This document shows positions 26,545 through 35,136 of a stretch of 64,000 nucleotides of DNA, in pieces. Numbering within the stretch: the first letter of the stretch is position 1; each line of letters starts with the position of its first letter. The notes under the pieces were generated by a model, which was not told where the DNA came from, ran no database searches, and saw only the letters and a list, made by a program, of their open reading frames with translations. Position numbers and translations under genes: made by a program. Source of the stretch: Massilia rhizosphaerae (GTDB taxonomy: Bacteria > Pseudomonadota > Gammaproteobacteria > Burkholderiales > Burkholderiaceae_D). Location: the NCBI RefSeq assembly GCF_016093545.1, contig NZ_JADKYX010000020.1, forward strand, positions 62,001 to 126,000. The letters run 5' to 3'.

Positions 26545-27810
26545 ATGAAACGTGTTGATGATTTCCGCCTGCGTTTGGGCAACAAGGACTATGTGCCCAT
26601 CATGATCGGCGGAATGGGCGTGGACATTTCCACGTCGGAGCTGGCCCTGGAAGCGGCCCGGCTGGGCGGCATCGGCCATATTTCCGATGCGATGGTGCCG
26701 GACGTGTCGGACCGCAAGTTCGACACCAGCTTCGTCAAGGAAAAGACCAAGCTCTACAAGTTCAACATCAACAATATGGACAAGTCGGTCGTCCAGTTCG
26801 ACCTGGAACGGCTGGCCGAGGCGACGCGCCTGCACGTGGGCGCGACGATGGCCGCGAAGAAAGGCGATGGCCTGATCTTCGTGAACTGCATGGAAAAGCT
26901 GACGATGAATGCGCCCAAGGAAACGCTGCGCGTCCGTCTGTCGGCGGCGCTGGACGCGGGCATCGACGGCATCACGATGTCGGCCGGCCTGCACCTGGGC
27001 TCGTTCGATCTCATCAAGGACCATCCCCGCTTCCGCGACGCCAAGCTGGGCATCATCGTGTCGTCCGTCCGCGCGCTGCAACTGTTCCTGCGCAAGGTCT
27101 CGCGCCTGAACCGCAACCCCGACTACGTCATCGTGGAAGGCCCGCTGGCGGGCGGCCACCTGGGCTTCGGCATGGAAGACTGGAAGGACTACGACCTGCA
27201 CACGATCATGGACGAGATCCATGCCTACCTGAAGGCCGAGCAGCTCGACATCCCGTTGATCGCGGCCGGCGGCATCTTCACGGGCAGCGACGCCGTGTCG
27301 TTCCTGGAAAAAGGCGCGGGCGGCGTGCAGGTGGCGACCCGCTTCACCGTGACCCGCGAATGCGGCCTGCCGGACTCGGTCAAGCAGGAATACTTCCGCG
27401 CCAGCGAAGAGGACATCATCGTCAACGGCGTGTCGCCGACGGGCTATCCGATGCGCATGCTCAAGCAGACGCCGGCCATCGGCTCGGGCATCCGCCCCGG
27501 CTGCGAATCGTACGGCTATCTGCTGGATGCGACGGGCAATTGCGCCTACATCAATTCGTACAACCGCGAAGTGCAGGCCAATCCGGGCCAGAAGAACCTC
27601 CAGGTGTTCGACAAGACGTGCTTGTGCACGCACATGCGCAATTTCAATTGCTGGACGTGCGGCTCGACGACGTATCGCCTCAAGGACACGACGCACAAGC
27701 TGTCCGACGGCACCTACCAGATCCTGTCCGCCGAACACGTGTTCAAGGATTACCAGTTCAGCGTGGACAACCAGGTCGCGCTGCCGCCGCGCGAGGAAGC
27801 GGCGGCCTGA
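26545..27810 (+). CDS. Nitronate monooxygenase-family (2-nitropropane dioxygenase-like) protein with C-terminal Cys cluster
   Basis: FMN-dependent TIM-barrel protein of 421 residues, longer than ordinary class I nitronate monooxygenases (about 320-350). The barrel start YVPIMIGGMGVDIS, the AGGHLGFG motif with the conserved His, and the phosphate-binding LIAAGGIFTGSDAV support the family. A C-terminal extension carries Cys359, Cys361, Cys369 and Cys372 (CLC and CWTCG), which could bind a metal or iron-sulfur cluster. Ribosome site AAGGAT is 4 bases before ATG 26545. It could equally be a PfaD/FabK-like flavin reductase; substrate unknown. A strong terminator follows. Confidence 0.82.
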   Translation: MKRVDDFRLRLGNKDYVPIMIGGMGVDISTSELALEAARLGGIGHISDAMVPDVSDRKFDTSFVKEKTKLYKFNINNMDKSVVQFDLERLAEATRLHVGATMAAKKGDGLIFVNCMEKLTMNAPKETLRVRLSAALDAGIDGITMSAGLHLGSFDLIKDHPRFRDAKLGIIVSSVRALQLFLRKVSRLNRNPDYVIVEGPLAGGHLGFGMEDWKDYDLHTIMDEIHAYLKAEQLDIPLIAAGGIFTGSDAVSFLEKGAGGVQVATRFTVTRECGLPDSVKQEYFRASEEDIIVNGVSPTGYPMRMLKQTPAIGSGIRPGCESYGYLLDATGNCAYINSYNREVQANPGQKNLQVFDKTCLCTHMRNFNCWTCGSTTYRLKDTTHKLSDGTYQILSAEHVFKDYQFSVDNQVALPPREEAAA

Positions 27811-27829
27811 CGGCCGGAACGACGCAAGG

Positions 27830-27860
27830 AACGGCGTGCCGCGGCACGCCGTTTTCGTTT
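27830..27860 (+). terminator. Rho-independent terminator after the nitronate monooxygenase-like gene
   Basis: Perfect palindromic stem AACGGCGTGCC/GGCACGCCGTT with a minimal loop, followed by TTTTCGTTT. It starts 20 bp after the stop codon. Confidence 0.85.
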
Positions 27861-27931
27861 CGACATCGCGTGCGGAACGTAAATACCGGCCACGTTGTCC
27901 AATGGACTTCAACTGCGAGACAGGGGGTGGC

Positions 27932-30325
27932 ATGTCCGATTCCGAACCGCCCAACCGCTGCGTCTTCCTCACCGACGGGACCGGCACCGTCCAGGCCTGG
28001 AACGATGCCTGCGCCGGCGTATTCGGCGTCCAGGCCGCACAGATCCTCGGCCGCCCCATCACGACGTTGTTCACGCCGCCCGGACGCGACGCCTGGAGCG
28101 CCGGCTGGAGCGCCCTCACGTGCCGGCCCGAAGGCGCCGAAGTGCACGTCGACCTCCATTGCGCGGGCGGGCACGTGCGGGAAGGCACGCTGACCCTGGC
28201 CCCCCAGTTGGGCGCCGACGGCAATATGCAGGGTTGCGGCGTCGCCGTCGCCACCGGGCATATGCGGGGTGGCACGGAGGCGGAACGGGTGGCCCGCACG
28301 CCCCTGTACTCCGTCGTCGACATGTTTCCCGGTACGTTTTACGCGATCAACCGCGAAGGCCGCTTCGTGCTCTGGAATCACAACCTCGAACGGGCCACGG
28401 AACTGGCCCCCGACGAACTGGGGGCCACGCGCGCGCTGGACCTGCTCGAACTGGACGAACGTCCGGCCGTGGCCGCGGCCATGGACCGGATCTTCACCCG
28501 GGGCGAGGAACTCAAGCTGGAAGTGAACTATATCGCGCGCAGCGGACGGGAGATCCCGATGCTGCTGTGCGGCACGCGGGTGCGCTGCGACGGCGGCGAA
28601 TACCTGTTCGGCATGGGCGTGGACATCACCGAACGGCGCGCGCACGAACAACAGCTGCGCCTGCGCGAGCGCGCCCTGCACGCGGCCAGCAACGGTATCG
28701 CGATCACCCGGCTGGACCAGGGCGAGAGCGTCATCGAATACGTGAACCCCGCCTTCGAACGCATCACGGGCTATGCCGCGCACGAAATCATGGGCAAGGA
28801 TCCGCGCTTCATGGCCGCGCCCGGCATGGACCTCGTCGAGCGCACCCAGCTGCGCGAAGCGATCGCGGCGCACACGGGGGCCAAGGTCGTGCTGCGCAAC
28901 CTGCGCAAGAACGGCGAACTGTTCTGGAACGACCTCTCCATCACGCCCGTGCAGGACGAGCACGGCGTCGTCACGCACTACATCGGCGTGATCACGGACG
29001 TCACCGCCACCATGCTGCGCACGGCGCACCTTGAACACGAGGTCAACCACGATGCGCTGACGGGCCTGGCCAACCGCAACCTGCTGCGGGACCGGCTGGA
29101 ACAGGCGCTGCACCTGGCCCAGCGCCACAAGTCGCTCGTCGCCACCGTGCTGATCGACCTCGACAACTTCAAGGCCATCAACGACAACTTCGGCCACGAG
29201 GCGGGCGACGTCGTGCTGAAGGTCGTCGCGCGCCGCCTGCAGGCCTCGGTGCGCGACAGCGACACGGTGGCGCGCATGTCCGGCGACGAGTTCGTGCTGA
29301 TCCTCGCCAACCAGCCGTCGCTGCGCTTCACCTTGCGCATGGTCGAGCGCCTGCGCCAGAGCTTCGCGATTCCCGTCGCGTTCAACAACCGCGAAATCCC
29401 CGTCGGCGCCAGCGTCGGCGTGTCGCTGTATCCGCACGACGGCGGCACCGCGGCGGAGCTCGTGCGCGCGGCCGACCTCGCGATGTACCACGGCAAGGGC
29501 AGCGGCCGCAACGACGTCCATTTCTTCTCGGCCGACATGAAATCGACCACGGAGGCCAAGCACCGCATCGAACTGGCGCTGCGCGACGCGCTCGACAAGA
29601 ACGAACTGTTCCTGCTGTACCAGCCCCGCGTCACCTTCCACGGCCAGCGCGTGACGGGCTTCGAGGCGCTGCTGCGCTGGCGCCATCCCGACCAGGGCGT
29701 GCTCGCCCCTGCCCGCTTCCTCGCCGAGGCCGAGGAAAGCGGCGTGATCGTCCCCATCGGCCAGCGCGTGCTCGACCAGGCCTGCGCCTTCGCCGCCCAG
29801 CTGCGCGCGGCGGGGTTCGCGGAGATCCCCGTGACCGTCAACGTGTCGCACCGCGAATATTCCCAGCCCGGCTTTCTCACCTGCCTGACCGAGCGCCTGA
29901 CGCGCCACCGCCTGCCGCCGCACAGCCTGCAGCTCGACCTGCGCATCGAGGAACTGATCCGCAACCCGACGCTGGGACGCGAATTGGCCGAACAATTGCG
30001 CACGCTGGGCGTGGACGTGTCCGTGGACGGCTTCGGCGCCGGCCTGTGCGATCTCGGCTATCTGCAGCAGTTGTCGGCCAGCCAGGTCAAGCTGGCCACC
30101 GGCACGGTCCAGACGCTGACGGACGGCGGCGCAGCCGTGGCCAAGAGCCTGATCGACATCGGGCACAACATGAACATGCAGGTGGTGGCCGAGGCCGTCG
30201 AAACCCGGCCCCAGATGGATTTCCTGGAATCGCACGGCTGCGACCAGTTCCAGGGCATCTGGTTCAGCGAGCCGCTTGCGGCGGACGCGGCCCAGAAGAT
30301 GCTCGAGGAACAGCAGCCGGCCTGA
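27932..30325 (+). CDS. PAS-GGDEF-EAL protein: intact cyclase motif, degenerate EAL
   Basis: 797 residues from ATG 27932, chosen for the strong GGGGGTGG ribosome site (an ATG at 27902 lacks one). Order: three PAS-like domains (about 5-110, 125-235, 245-360), GGDEF (365-535) and EAL (545-797). The cyclase site is SGDEF (450-454) with an inhibitory RxxD site at 441-444, so diguanylate cyclase activity is plausible. In the EAL half Glu578, Asn637, Lys720, Glu754 and Gln774 remain. However, the LxLExTE block reads LQLDLRIEE (Asp669) and DDFGTG reads VDGFGAG (Asp699-Gly700), so a metal ligand is missing and phosphodiesterase activity is doubtful. Cytoplasmic; no membrane segment seen. Confidence 0.9.
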   Translation: MSDSEPPNRCVFLTDGTGTVQAWNDACAGVFGVQAAQILGRPITTLFTPPGRDAWSAGWSALTCRPEGAEVHVDLHCAGGHVREGTLTLAPQLGADGNMQGCGVAVATGHMRGGTEAERVARTPLYSVVDMFPGTFYAINREGRFVLWNHNLERATELAPDELGATRALDLLELDERPAVAAAMDRIFTRGEELKLEVNYIARSGREIPMLLCGTRVRCDGGEYLFGMGVDITERRAHEQQLRLRERALHAASNGIAITRLDQGESVIEYVNPAFERITGYAAHEIMGKDPRFMAAPGMDLVERTQLREAIAAHTGAKVVLRNLRKNGELFWNDLSITPVQDEHGVVTHYIGVITDVTATMLRTAHLEHEVNHDALTGLANRNLLRDRLEQALHLAQRHKSLVATVLIDLDNFKAINDNFGHEAGDVVLKVVARRLQASVRDSDTVARMSGDEFVLILANQPSLRFTLRMVERLRQSFAIPVAFNNREIPVGASVGVSLYPHDGGTAAELVRAADLAMYHGKGSGRNDVHFFSADMKSTTEAKHRIELALRDALDKNELFLLYQPRVTFHGQRVTGFEALLRWRHPDQGVLAPARFLAEAEESGVIVPIGQRVLDQACAFAAQLRAAGFAEIPVTVNVSHREYSQPGFLTCLTERLTRHRLPPHSLQLDLRIEELIRNPTLGRELAEQLRTLGVDVSVDGFGAGLCDLGYLQQLSASQVKLATGTVQTLTDGGAAVAKSLIDIGHNMNMQVVAEAVETRPQMDFLESHGCDQFQGIWFSEPLAADAAQKMLEEQQPA

Positions 30326-31264
30326 TTACCCCTCGCCGGTGATCCGGTTGACCAGCGCGCCGAGCACGTCTTCCGCCATGTCGTTCGAGACCTGGCACGT
30401 GCCCGCATTCTCGTGCCCGCCCCCGCCGTATTCCAGCATCAAGGCCCCGATATTCGTCTTCGACGTGCGGTTGAGAATCGACTTGCCCGTCGCGAACACC
30501 GTGTTCTGGTTCTTGAGACCCCACAGCACGTGGATCGAGATATTCGTCTCCGGGAACAGCGCGTAGATGATGAAGCGGTTGCCCGCGTAGATCACGGGTT
30601 CGTCGCGCAGGTCGAGGACGACGAGGTTGCCGTGGACTTGCGCGCAGCGGCGGATCTGCTCCTTGCACAACTCGCTGTGCTCGAAGTACAGCCGGGTGCG
30701 CTCCTGCACGTCGGGCAGCGCCATGATCTGGGCTATCGTGTGGTTGCGGCAGTAATCGATCAAATCCATCATCAGCTGGTAGTTCGAGATGCGGAAATCA
30801 TGGAAGCGCCCCAGCCCCGTGCGCGCATCCATCAGGAAATTCAGCAGGTTCCAGCCCTTGGGATCGAGCACTTCCTCGCGCGTAAAACGGGCCGCGTCGC
30901 CCTTGTCGACGGCGTCCATCATGTCGCGCCAGGCGGCCGGAAACGACCGGGTCGCGCCATAGTGGTCGTAGACGACGCGCGCGGCGGACGGCGCTTTCGG
31001 GTCGATCACATGGTTGTCGCGCCGGCCCGTGTTACGGATCGTTTCCGATAAGTGATGGTCGAACGCCAGGTGTGCGCCGGCAACGTACGGCAGGTTCGTC
31101 GTGATGTCGCGCGCGCTGATGGCGATCTTGCCATCCTGCATGTCTTTCGGGTGGACGAACAGGATCTCGTCGATGAGGTCCAGGTGCTTGAGGAGGACGG
31201 CGCACACGAGGCCGTCGAAATCGCTGCGGGTAACGAGGCGGTAACGCTGAAGTACGGCAGACAT
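30326..31264 (-). CDS. DHH/DHHA1 family phosphoesterase
   Basis: 312 residues from ATG 31264 (MSAVLQRYRLV), preceded by AAAGGGG; the frame extends to 31336 but that part lacks a ribosome site. Motifs: VTRSDFDGLVCAVLLK near the N-terminus, the namesake HLAFDHHLSETI, and at the C-terminus GGGGHENAGTCQV, the DHHA1 substrate-binding glycine block. Such proteins hydrolyse phosphodiester or polyphosphate bonds (RecJ, NrnA, exopolyphosphatase-like). NrnA-type enzymes cut short RNAs and pAp, which would overlap with Orn and sulfur assimilation, but this is not shown. Its stop codon directly abuts the stop of the GGDEF-EAL gene. Confidence 0.86.
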   Translation of the reverse strand: MSAVLQRYRLVTRSDFDGLVCAVLLKHLDLIDEILFVHPKDMQDGKIAISARDITTNLPYVAGAHLAFDHHLSETIRNTGRRDNHVIDPKAPSAARVVYDHYGATRSFPAAWRDMMDAVDKGDAARFTREEVLDPKGWNLLNFLMDARTGLGRFHDFRISNYQLMMDLIDYCRNHTIAQIMALPDVQERTRLYFEHSELCKEQIRRCAQVHGNLVVLDLRDEPVIYAGNRFIIYALFPETNISIHVLWGLKNQNTVFATGKSILNRTSKTNIGALMLEYGGGGHENAGTCQVSNDMAEDVLGALVNRITGEG

Positions 31265-31530
31265 CGGCAAACCCCTTTCGTGTCGAGAATGAAGATGGGC
31301 TGGCGCAGCCAGGACGTCGTCCATCATACCGCGCAATATTGCTAATTAACAGTTTTTCTACAATTCATCACGGCGTCATCAACCTGTGCATTCCAGGACC
31401 CGAAACGTGCAGGCTGTCGCAAAGCGGTGGCGGTGTACGCGGCGCGGAACTAAAGTTGCAACATCCCAACAGTGGTCGGCCACGGTGCCAGCGGTTACAC
31501 TCGGCGCACCTTTTGATAAAGATCAGTTTC

Positions 31531-32931
31531 ATGCAAACACGGCGTTCCAACCCGCAAACCCTCTCGAACACGCTGTCGGCGCTGTACCGCGGCTTCGACG
31601 CGGTCGCCACTTGGGTGACGCAACTGTCTTGGTGGAAATTCTTCCTGTTCGCCGCCCTGCTGCTGGTCGCAGGCAAGATCCTGCAGGACGAATTGTTCTC
31701 GGGCGGCGAAGAAGAGATGACACGCACGGAACACAGTGCGCGCCGGCCCGAACCGACCGTCATGATCGACGACAGCGGCATCCACATCAATCCGGGCAAG
31801 AACAGCCGGCGCGGCACGATCACGATCAATCCCGACGTCGAAGCCGCGAAGGCGGAAGCGGCGAAGGCGGCGGCCGCGGCGGCCGCAGGCAACGTCGACG
31901 CCGCCGAGAAAGCGGCCGATGCTGCCGAGAAAGCGGCCGATGCCGCCGATAAAGCGGAGGCCGCCGCGCCCGCCGTCCCCGCGCCGCCGGCTCCACCGGC
32001 CCCGCCGGCGCCGGCCGCGGGCAAGGGCGGCGCCGCCCATCCCGTGACGAAGACCCTGCGCGGCGTCAACGGCGAGGAAGTCCACATCGACCTGCCGCCG
32101 CAAATCGGCGAGGAATTGTCCAACGCCATCGAAGCGGCCGTCGACGACGCGGCCGAGGCCAAGGCACGCAGCTATCACAAGCAGGCGTCGACCTGGTTCA
32201 CGAGCTTCGTCTGGCTGTTGATCCTCGCGCTGTTCGGCACCAAGGCCCTCGTGGGCGGCAAGAAACGCGCCGAGGCCGAGATGCAGTCCGCGACGGCCGC
32301 CGCCGAACGCGAATCGATGCAGCGCCAGCTGTCCGAAGCCAAGATGCAGGCCATGCAGGCCCAGGTCGAGCCGCACTTCCTGTTCAACACGCTGGCATCC
32401 GTCGAACACCTGATCGAAACGAATCCGCCGCGCGCGTCCGCCATGCAGCGCACCCTGATCCAGTACCTGCGCGCCGTGCTGCCGCAGATGCGCGACAACA
32501 ACCTCGTCACCAACCTCGGGCGCGAAGTCGACATGGTCAAGTCCTACCTGGACCTGCTCAAGATGCGCATGGAAGAGCGCCTGACCGTCGAGCTGCACGT
32601 GCCCGAAGGCCTGCGCAGCGCGGCGTTTCCCCCGATGATGCTGCAGTCGATGGTCGAGAACGCGATCAAGCACGGCCTCGAGTGCAAGCCCGAGGGCGGC
32701 CACCTGGCCGTCACGGCGGAAGTGGTCGACAGCAAGCTGCGCGTGACGGTGGCCGACGACGGCGTCGGGTTCGGCGTCGTGCCCAGCAAGGGCACCGGCC
32801 TGGGCCTGTCGAACATCCGCGAACGCCTGAAACTGCTGCACGGCGAGGCCGGCCAGCTGCACATCGCGGCCAACGCGCCGAGCGGCGTGATCGCGACCAT
32901 CGAAGTTCCCTACCAACTTGCACCCAAGTAA
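31531..32931 (+). CDS. LytS/YehU-type sensor histidine kinase with Ala/Pro-rich extracytoplasmic linker
   Basis: 466 residues from ATG 31531; the upstream open frame reads as non-coding. A first membrane helix (about 34-50) and a second (222-243) enclose a region of about 170 residues. That region contains an Ala/Lys/Glu-rich stretch (103-145) and a PAPPAPPAPPAP run (150-162). The cytoplasmic part is a His_kinase/HATPase module with VEPHFLFNTLASVEHLI (His282), VENAIKHGLE (N box) and DDGVGFG with GTGLGLSNIRERL. This kinase class pairs with LytTR regulators, and exactly such a gene follows 70 bp downstream. Confidence 0.9.
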   Translation: MQTRRSNPQTLSNTLSALYRGFDAVATWVTQLSWWKFFLFAALLLVAGKILQDELFSGGEEEMTRTEHSARRPEPTVMIDDSGIHINPGKNSRRGTITINPDVEAAKAEAAKAAAAAAAGNVDAAEKAADAAEKAADAADKAEAAAPAVPAPPAPPAPPAPAAGKGGAAHPVTKTLRGVNGEEVHIDLPPQIGEELSNAIEAAVDDAAEAKARSYHKQASTWFTSFVWLLILALFGTKALVGGKKRAEAEMQSATAAAERESMQRQLSEAKMQAMQAQVEPHFLFNTLASVEHLIETNPPRASAMQRTLIQYLRAVLPQMRDNNLVTNLGREVDMVKSYLDLLKMRMEERLTVELHVPEGLRSAAFPPMMLQSMVENAIKHGLECKPEGGHLAVTAEVVDSKLRVTVADDGVGFGVVPSKGTGLGLSNIRERLKLLHGEAGQLHIAANAPSGVIATIEVPYQLAPK

Positions 32932-33001
32932 GCATTCCGGGTATTGATTGTGTCGCCATTTCGTTGAATAATCGACACTCCCACACTGTCACGATCCGAC
33001 C

Positions 33002-33781
33002 ATGCCTACCGCTATCATTGCCGACGACGAAAGACTGATGCGCGACCTGCTGCGCACCCGATTGTCCCAGGTGTGGCCGGACCTCGACATCGTCGGCGAA
33101 GCGAAGAATGGCGACGAAGCCGTGCAACTGGTCGGCGAGCTGAAGCCCGACCTGACCTTCCTCGACATCCGCATGCCGGGCAAGACGGGCATGGAGGCGG
33201 CGCGCGACATCGGCGACGCCAGCCAGGTCGTGTTCGTCACCGCGTACGACCAGTACGCCGTGGAAGCGTTCGAGCGCGGCGCCGTCGACTACGTGCTGAA
33301 ACCGCCCGAGCCCGAGCGTCTCAAGATCACGGTCGAGCGCCTCAAGGAGCGCCTGGCGACGCCGGCGCAGGCCGCCAGCGCGGCCGTCAACGTCAGCGAC
33401 ACGGTGACGGCGATGCTGTCCCAGCTGGCCGAGAAGATCGCCGCACCCAAGCCGAAATACCTGCAATGGATCCAGGCCAGCATCGGCCAGGACCTGCGCA
33501 TGATCCCCGTCGAGGAAATCCTGTTCTTCCGTTCGGACGAGAAATATACCTGCGTCCAGACCGAGAAATTCGAGGCCCTGATCCGCAAGCCCGTGCGCGA
33601 CCTGGCCGAAGAGCTCGATCCTTCGCTGTTCTGGCAAATCCACCGCGCCACGCTCGTCAACGTCAACGCCATCGAAGGCGTGACGCGCGACATCCGCGGC
33701 CGTCACCTCGTGCTGATCAAGGGCCGCACGGAAAAACTCGAAGTCAGCCGCAGCTTCCTGCACCTCTTCAAGCAGATGTAA
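33002..33781 (+). CDS. LytTR family response regulator
   Basis: 259 residues. N-terminal receiver domain with Asp8/Asp9, phospho-acceptor Asp55 (TFLDIRMPG), Thr in VFVTAYD and Lys in YVLKPP. A Gln/Ala linker (about 120-150) leads to a LytTR DNA-binding domain (about 155-259) with EILFFRSDEKYTCVQT and FWQIHRATLVNVNAI. AlgR/LytR-type regulators of this sort bind direct repeats and often govern surface or exopolymer genes. It sits 70 bp after its likely partner kinase and 40 bp before a second kinase, so three signalling genes probably share a transcript. Confidence 0.95.
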   Translation: MPTAIIADDERLMRDLLRTRLSQVWPDLDIVGEAKNGDEAVQLVGELKPDLTFLDIRMPGKTGMEAARDIGDASQVVFVTAYDQYAVEAFERGAVDYVLKPPEPERLKITVERLKERLATPAQAASAAVNVSDTVTAMLSQLAEKIAAPKPKYLQWIQASIGQDLRMIPVEEILFFRSDEKYTCVQTEKFEALIRKPVRDLAEELDPSLFWQIHRATLVNVNAIEGVTRDIRGRHLVLIKGRTEKLEVSRSFLHLFKQM

Positions 33782-33821
33782 GTCAAGCCGGCGGTTTGCA
33801 TGGCGGGTAAGGTAGTCTCGA

Positions 33822-34979
33822 ATGAAACGACCGCGCCGCCCCCGCAGTTCCGGCAGGTCCGCAGCCTGGTTCCTCATCGGGCTCGCGGCCGGCTGCTGGC
33901 TGGGCAGGCGCGCGCCATGGGAGCCCGAGACCGTGCAGGCCAGCCGCCAGATCGTCAACCAGGTCAGCGAAGCCATCATTTCCGCCGACCAATCGAACAC
34001 CATCGTCATGGCCAACCCGGCCGCCGCCACATTGTTCGGCACGAGCGTCGAGCACATGGTGGGCAGGCCGCTGGGACAATACATCGAAGCCCCCGTCGAC
34101 GCGGGCGACGACGGCCAGCCCGTCGATTATTTCCGCCCCGGCCCCGGGCGCGCCGGCCGCCGCGCCACCGATTACACGGTCACCGGCGTGCGCGTCGACG
34201 GCGAACGCTTCCCCATCGAAGGTTCGGTCTCGGGCGCCGACACGGGCACGCCGTTTTACACGGTGGTCCTGCGCGACGTCAGCGAACGCCGCCGCGTGCA
34301 GGAAAAACTGACGCGCTCGCACGACCAGCTGCGCCAGCTGTCCGCCGCCCTGCAGACCATCCGCGAGGAAGAGCGCACCCACATCGCGCGCGAACTGCAC
34401 GACGACCTCGGGCAGCTCCTCGCGTCGCTGCGCATGGACCTCACCCTGCTGCAGCAGGCCGACGGCACGCCGCGCGACAGCCTGCGCCTGATGCGCGGCA
34501 TGGAAGACAACCTGCTCACGGCCATCGCGTCGCTGCGCCGCATCGCCACCAACCTGCGCCCGCGCGCGCTCGACGAAGGCGGCCTGTATTTCGCCCTGCA
34601 GGGCCTGCGCGACGATTTCGTCGAGCGCTACGCCATCCCGACCACCTTGCTGGCGGACGAGGCCGAACTGCGGCTGGACGACGCGGCCAGCACGGCCATC
34701 TTCCGCATCGTGCAGGAAGCGCTGACGAACATCGCCCGGCACGCGGAAGCCACGCGCGTGATGATGAACCTGTTCCGGCTGAACAGCGACCTGCTCATCA
34801 CGATCCGCGACGATGGCCGCGGAATCCGGCCGAAAGACATGGAAAAGGCGGAATCCCTCGGCCTCATCGGCATGCGCGAGCGGGTCTGGGCCATGAAGGG
34901 CGAGATCACGATCGCCGCCGACGAACCGCACGGCACCCGCATCGACATCATGCTGCCGCTGCACGGCCACCTCGTGTAA
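33822..34979 (+). CDS. PAS-HisKA_3 (NarX/DegS-type) sensor histidine kinase
   Basis: 385 residues. An Arg-rich N-terminus is followed by a single hydrophobic segment (about 14-28), a PAS domain (41-157), a HisKA_3 dimerisation/phospho-acceptor domain with THIARELHDDLGQLLAS (His193) and a HATPase domain (FRIVQEALTNIARHAEA, DDGRGI, GLIGMRERV). This class normally phosphorylates NarL/FixJ-type regulators with C-terminal helix-turn-helix domains, yet the only regulator in the cluster is a LytTR protein. The cognate partner must be elsewhere, or the cluster shows cross-wiring. Located 40 bp downstream of the LytTR gene. Confidence 0.9.
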   Translation: MKRPRRPRSSGRSAAWFLIGLAAGCWLGRRAPWEPETVQASRQIVNQVSEAIISADQSNTIVMANPAAATLFGTSVEHMVGRPLGQYIEAPVDAGDDGQPVDYFRPGPGRAGRRATDYTVTGVRVDGERFPIEGSVSGADTGTPFYTVVLRDVSERRRVQEKLTRSHDQLRQLSAALQTIREEERTHIARELHDDLGQLLASLRMDLTLLQQADGTPRDSLRLMRGMEDNLLTAIASLRRIATNLRPRALDEGGLYFALQGLRDDFVERYAIPTTLLADEAELRLDDAASTAIFRIVQEALTNIARHAEATRVMMNLFRLNSDLLITIRDDGRGIRPKDMEKAESLGLIGMRERVWAMKGEITIAADEPHGTRIDIMLPLHGHLV

Positions 34980-35136
34980 CAAGGCGGTCACAGCTTGATG
35001 ACAGCGCAACTGTAGCGTCTTTACAACATTTCGCTATGTCATCAAACAGACATATCGCTTCGATAAGATTCGTGCCGATCAAGCAAGTGATTACGACATC
35101 GCTTGAGTCGAACGACATCTTATTGGAGAAACCTGA

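Noticed and set aside
27830..27853. The palindrome as a possible attachment or operator site
   Set aside because: It is directly followed by a T-rich tract 20 bp after a stop codon, so an intrinsic terminator explains it fully.
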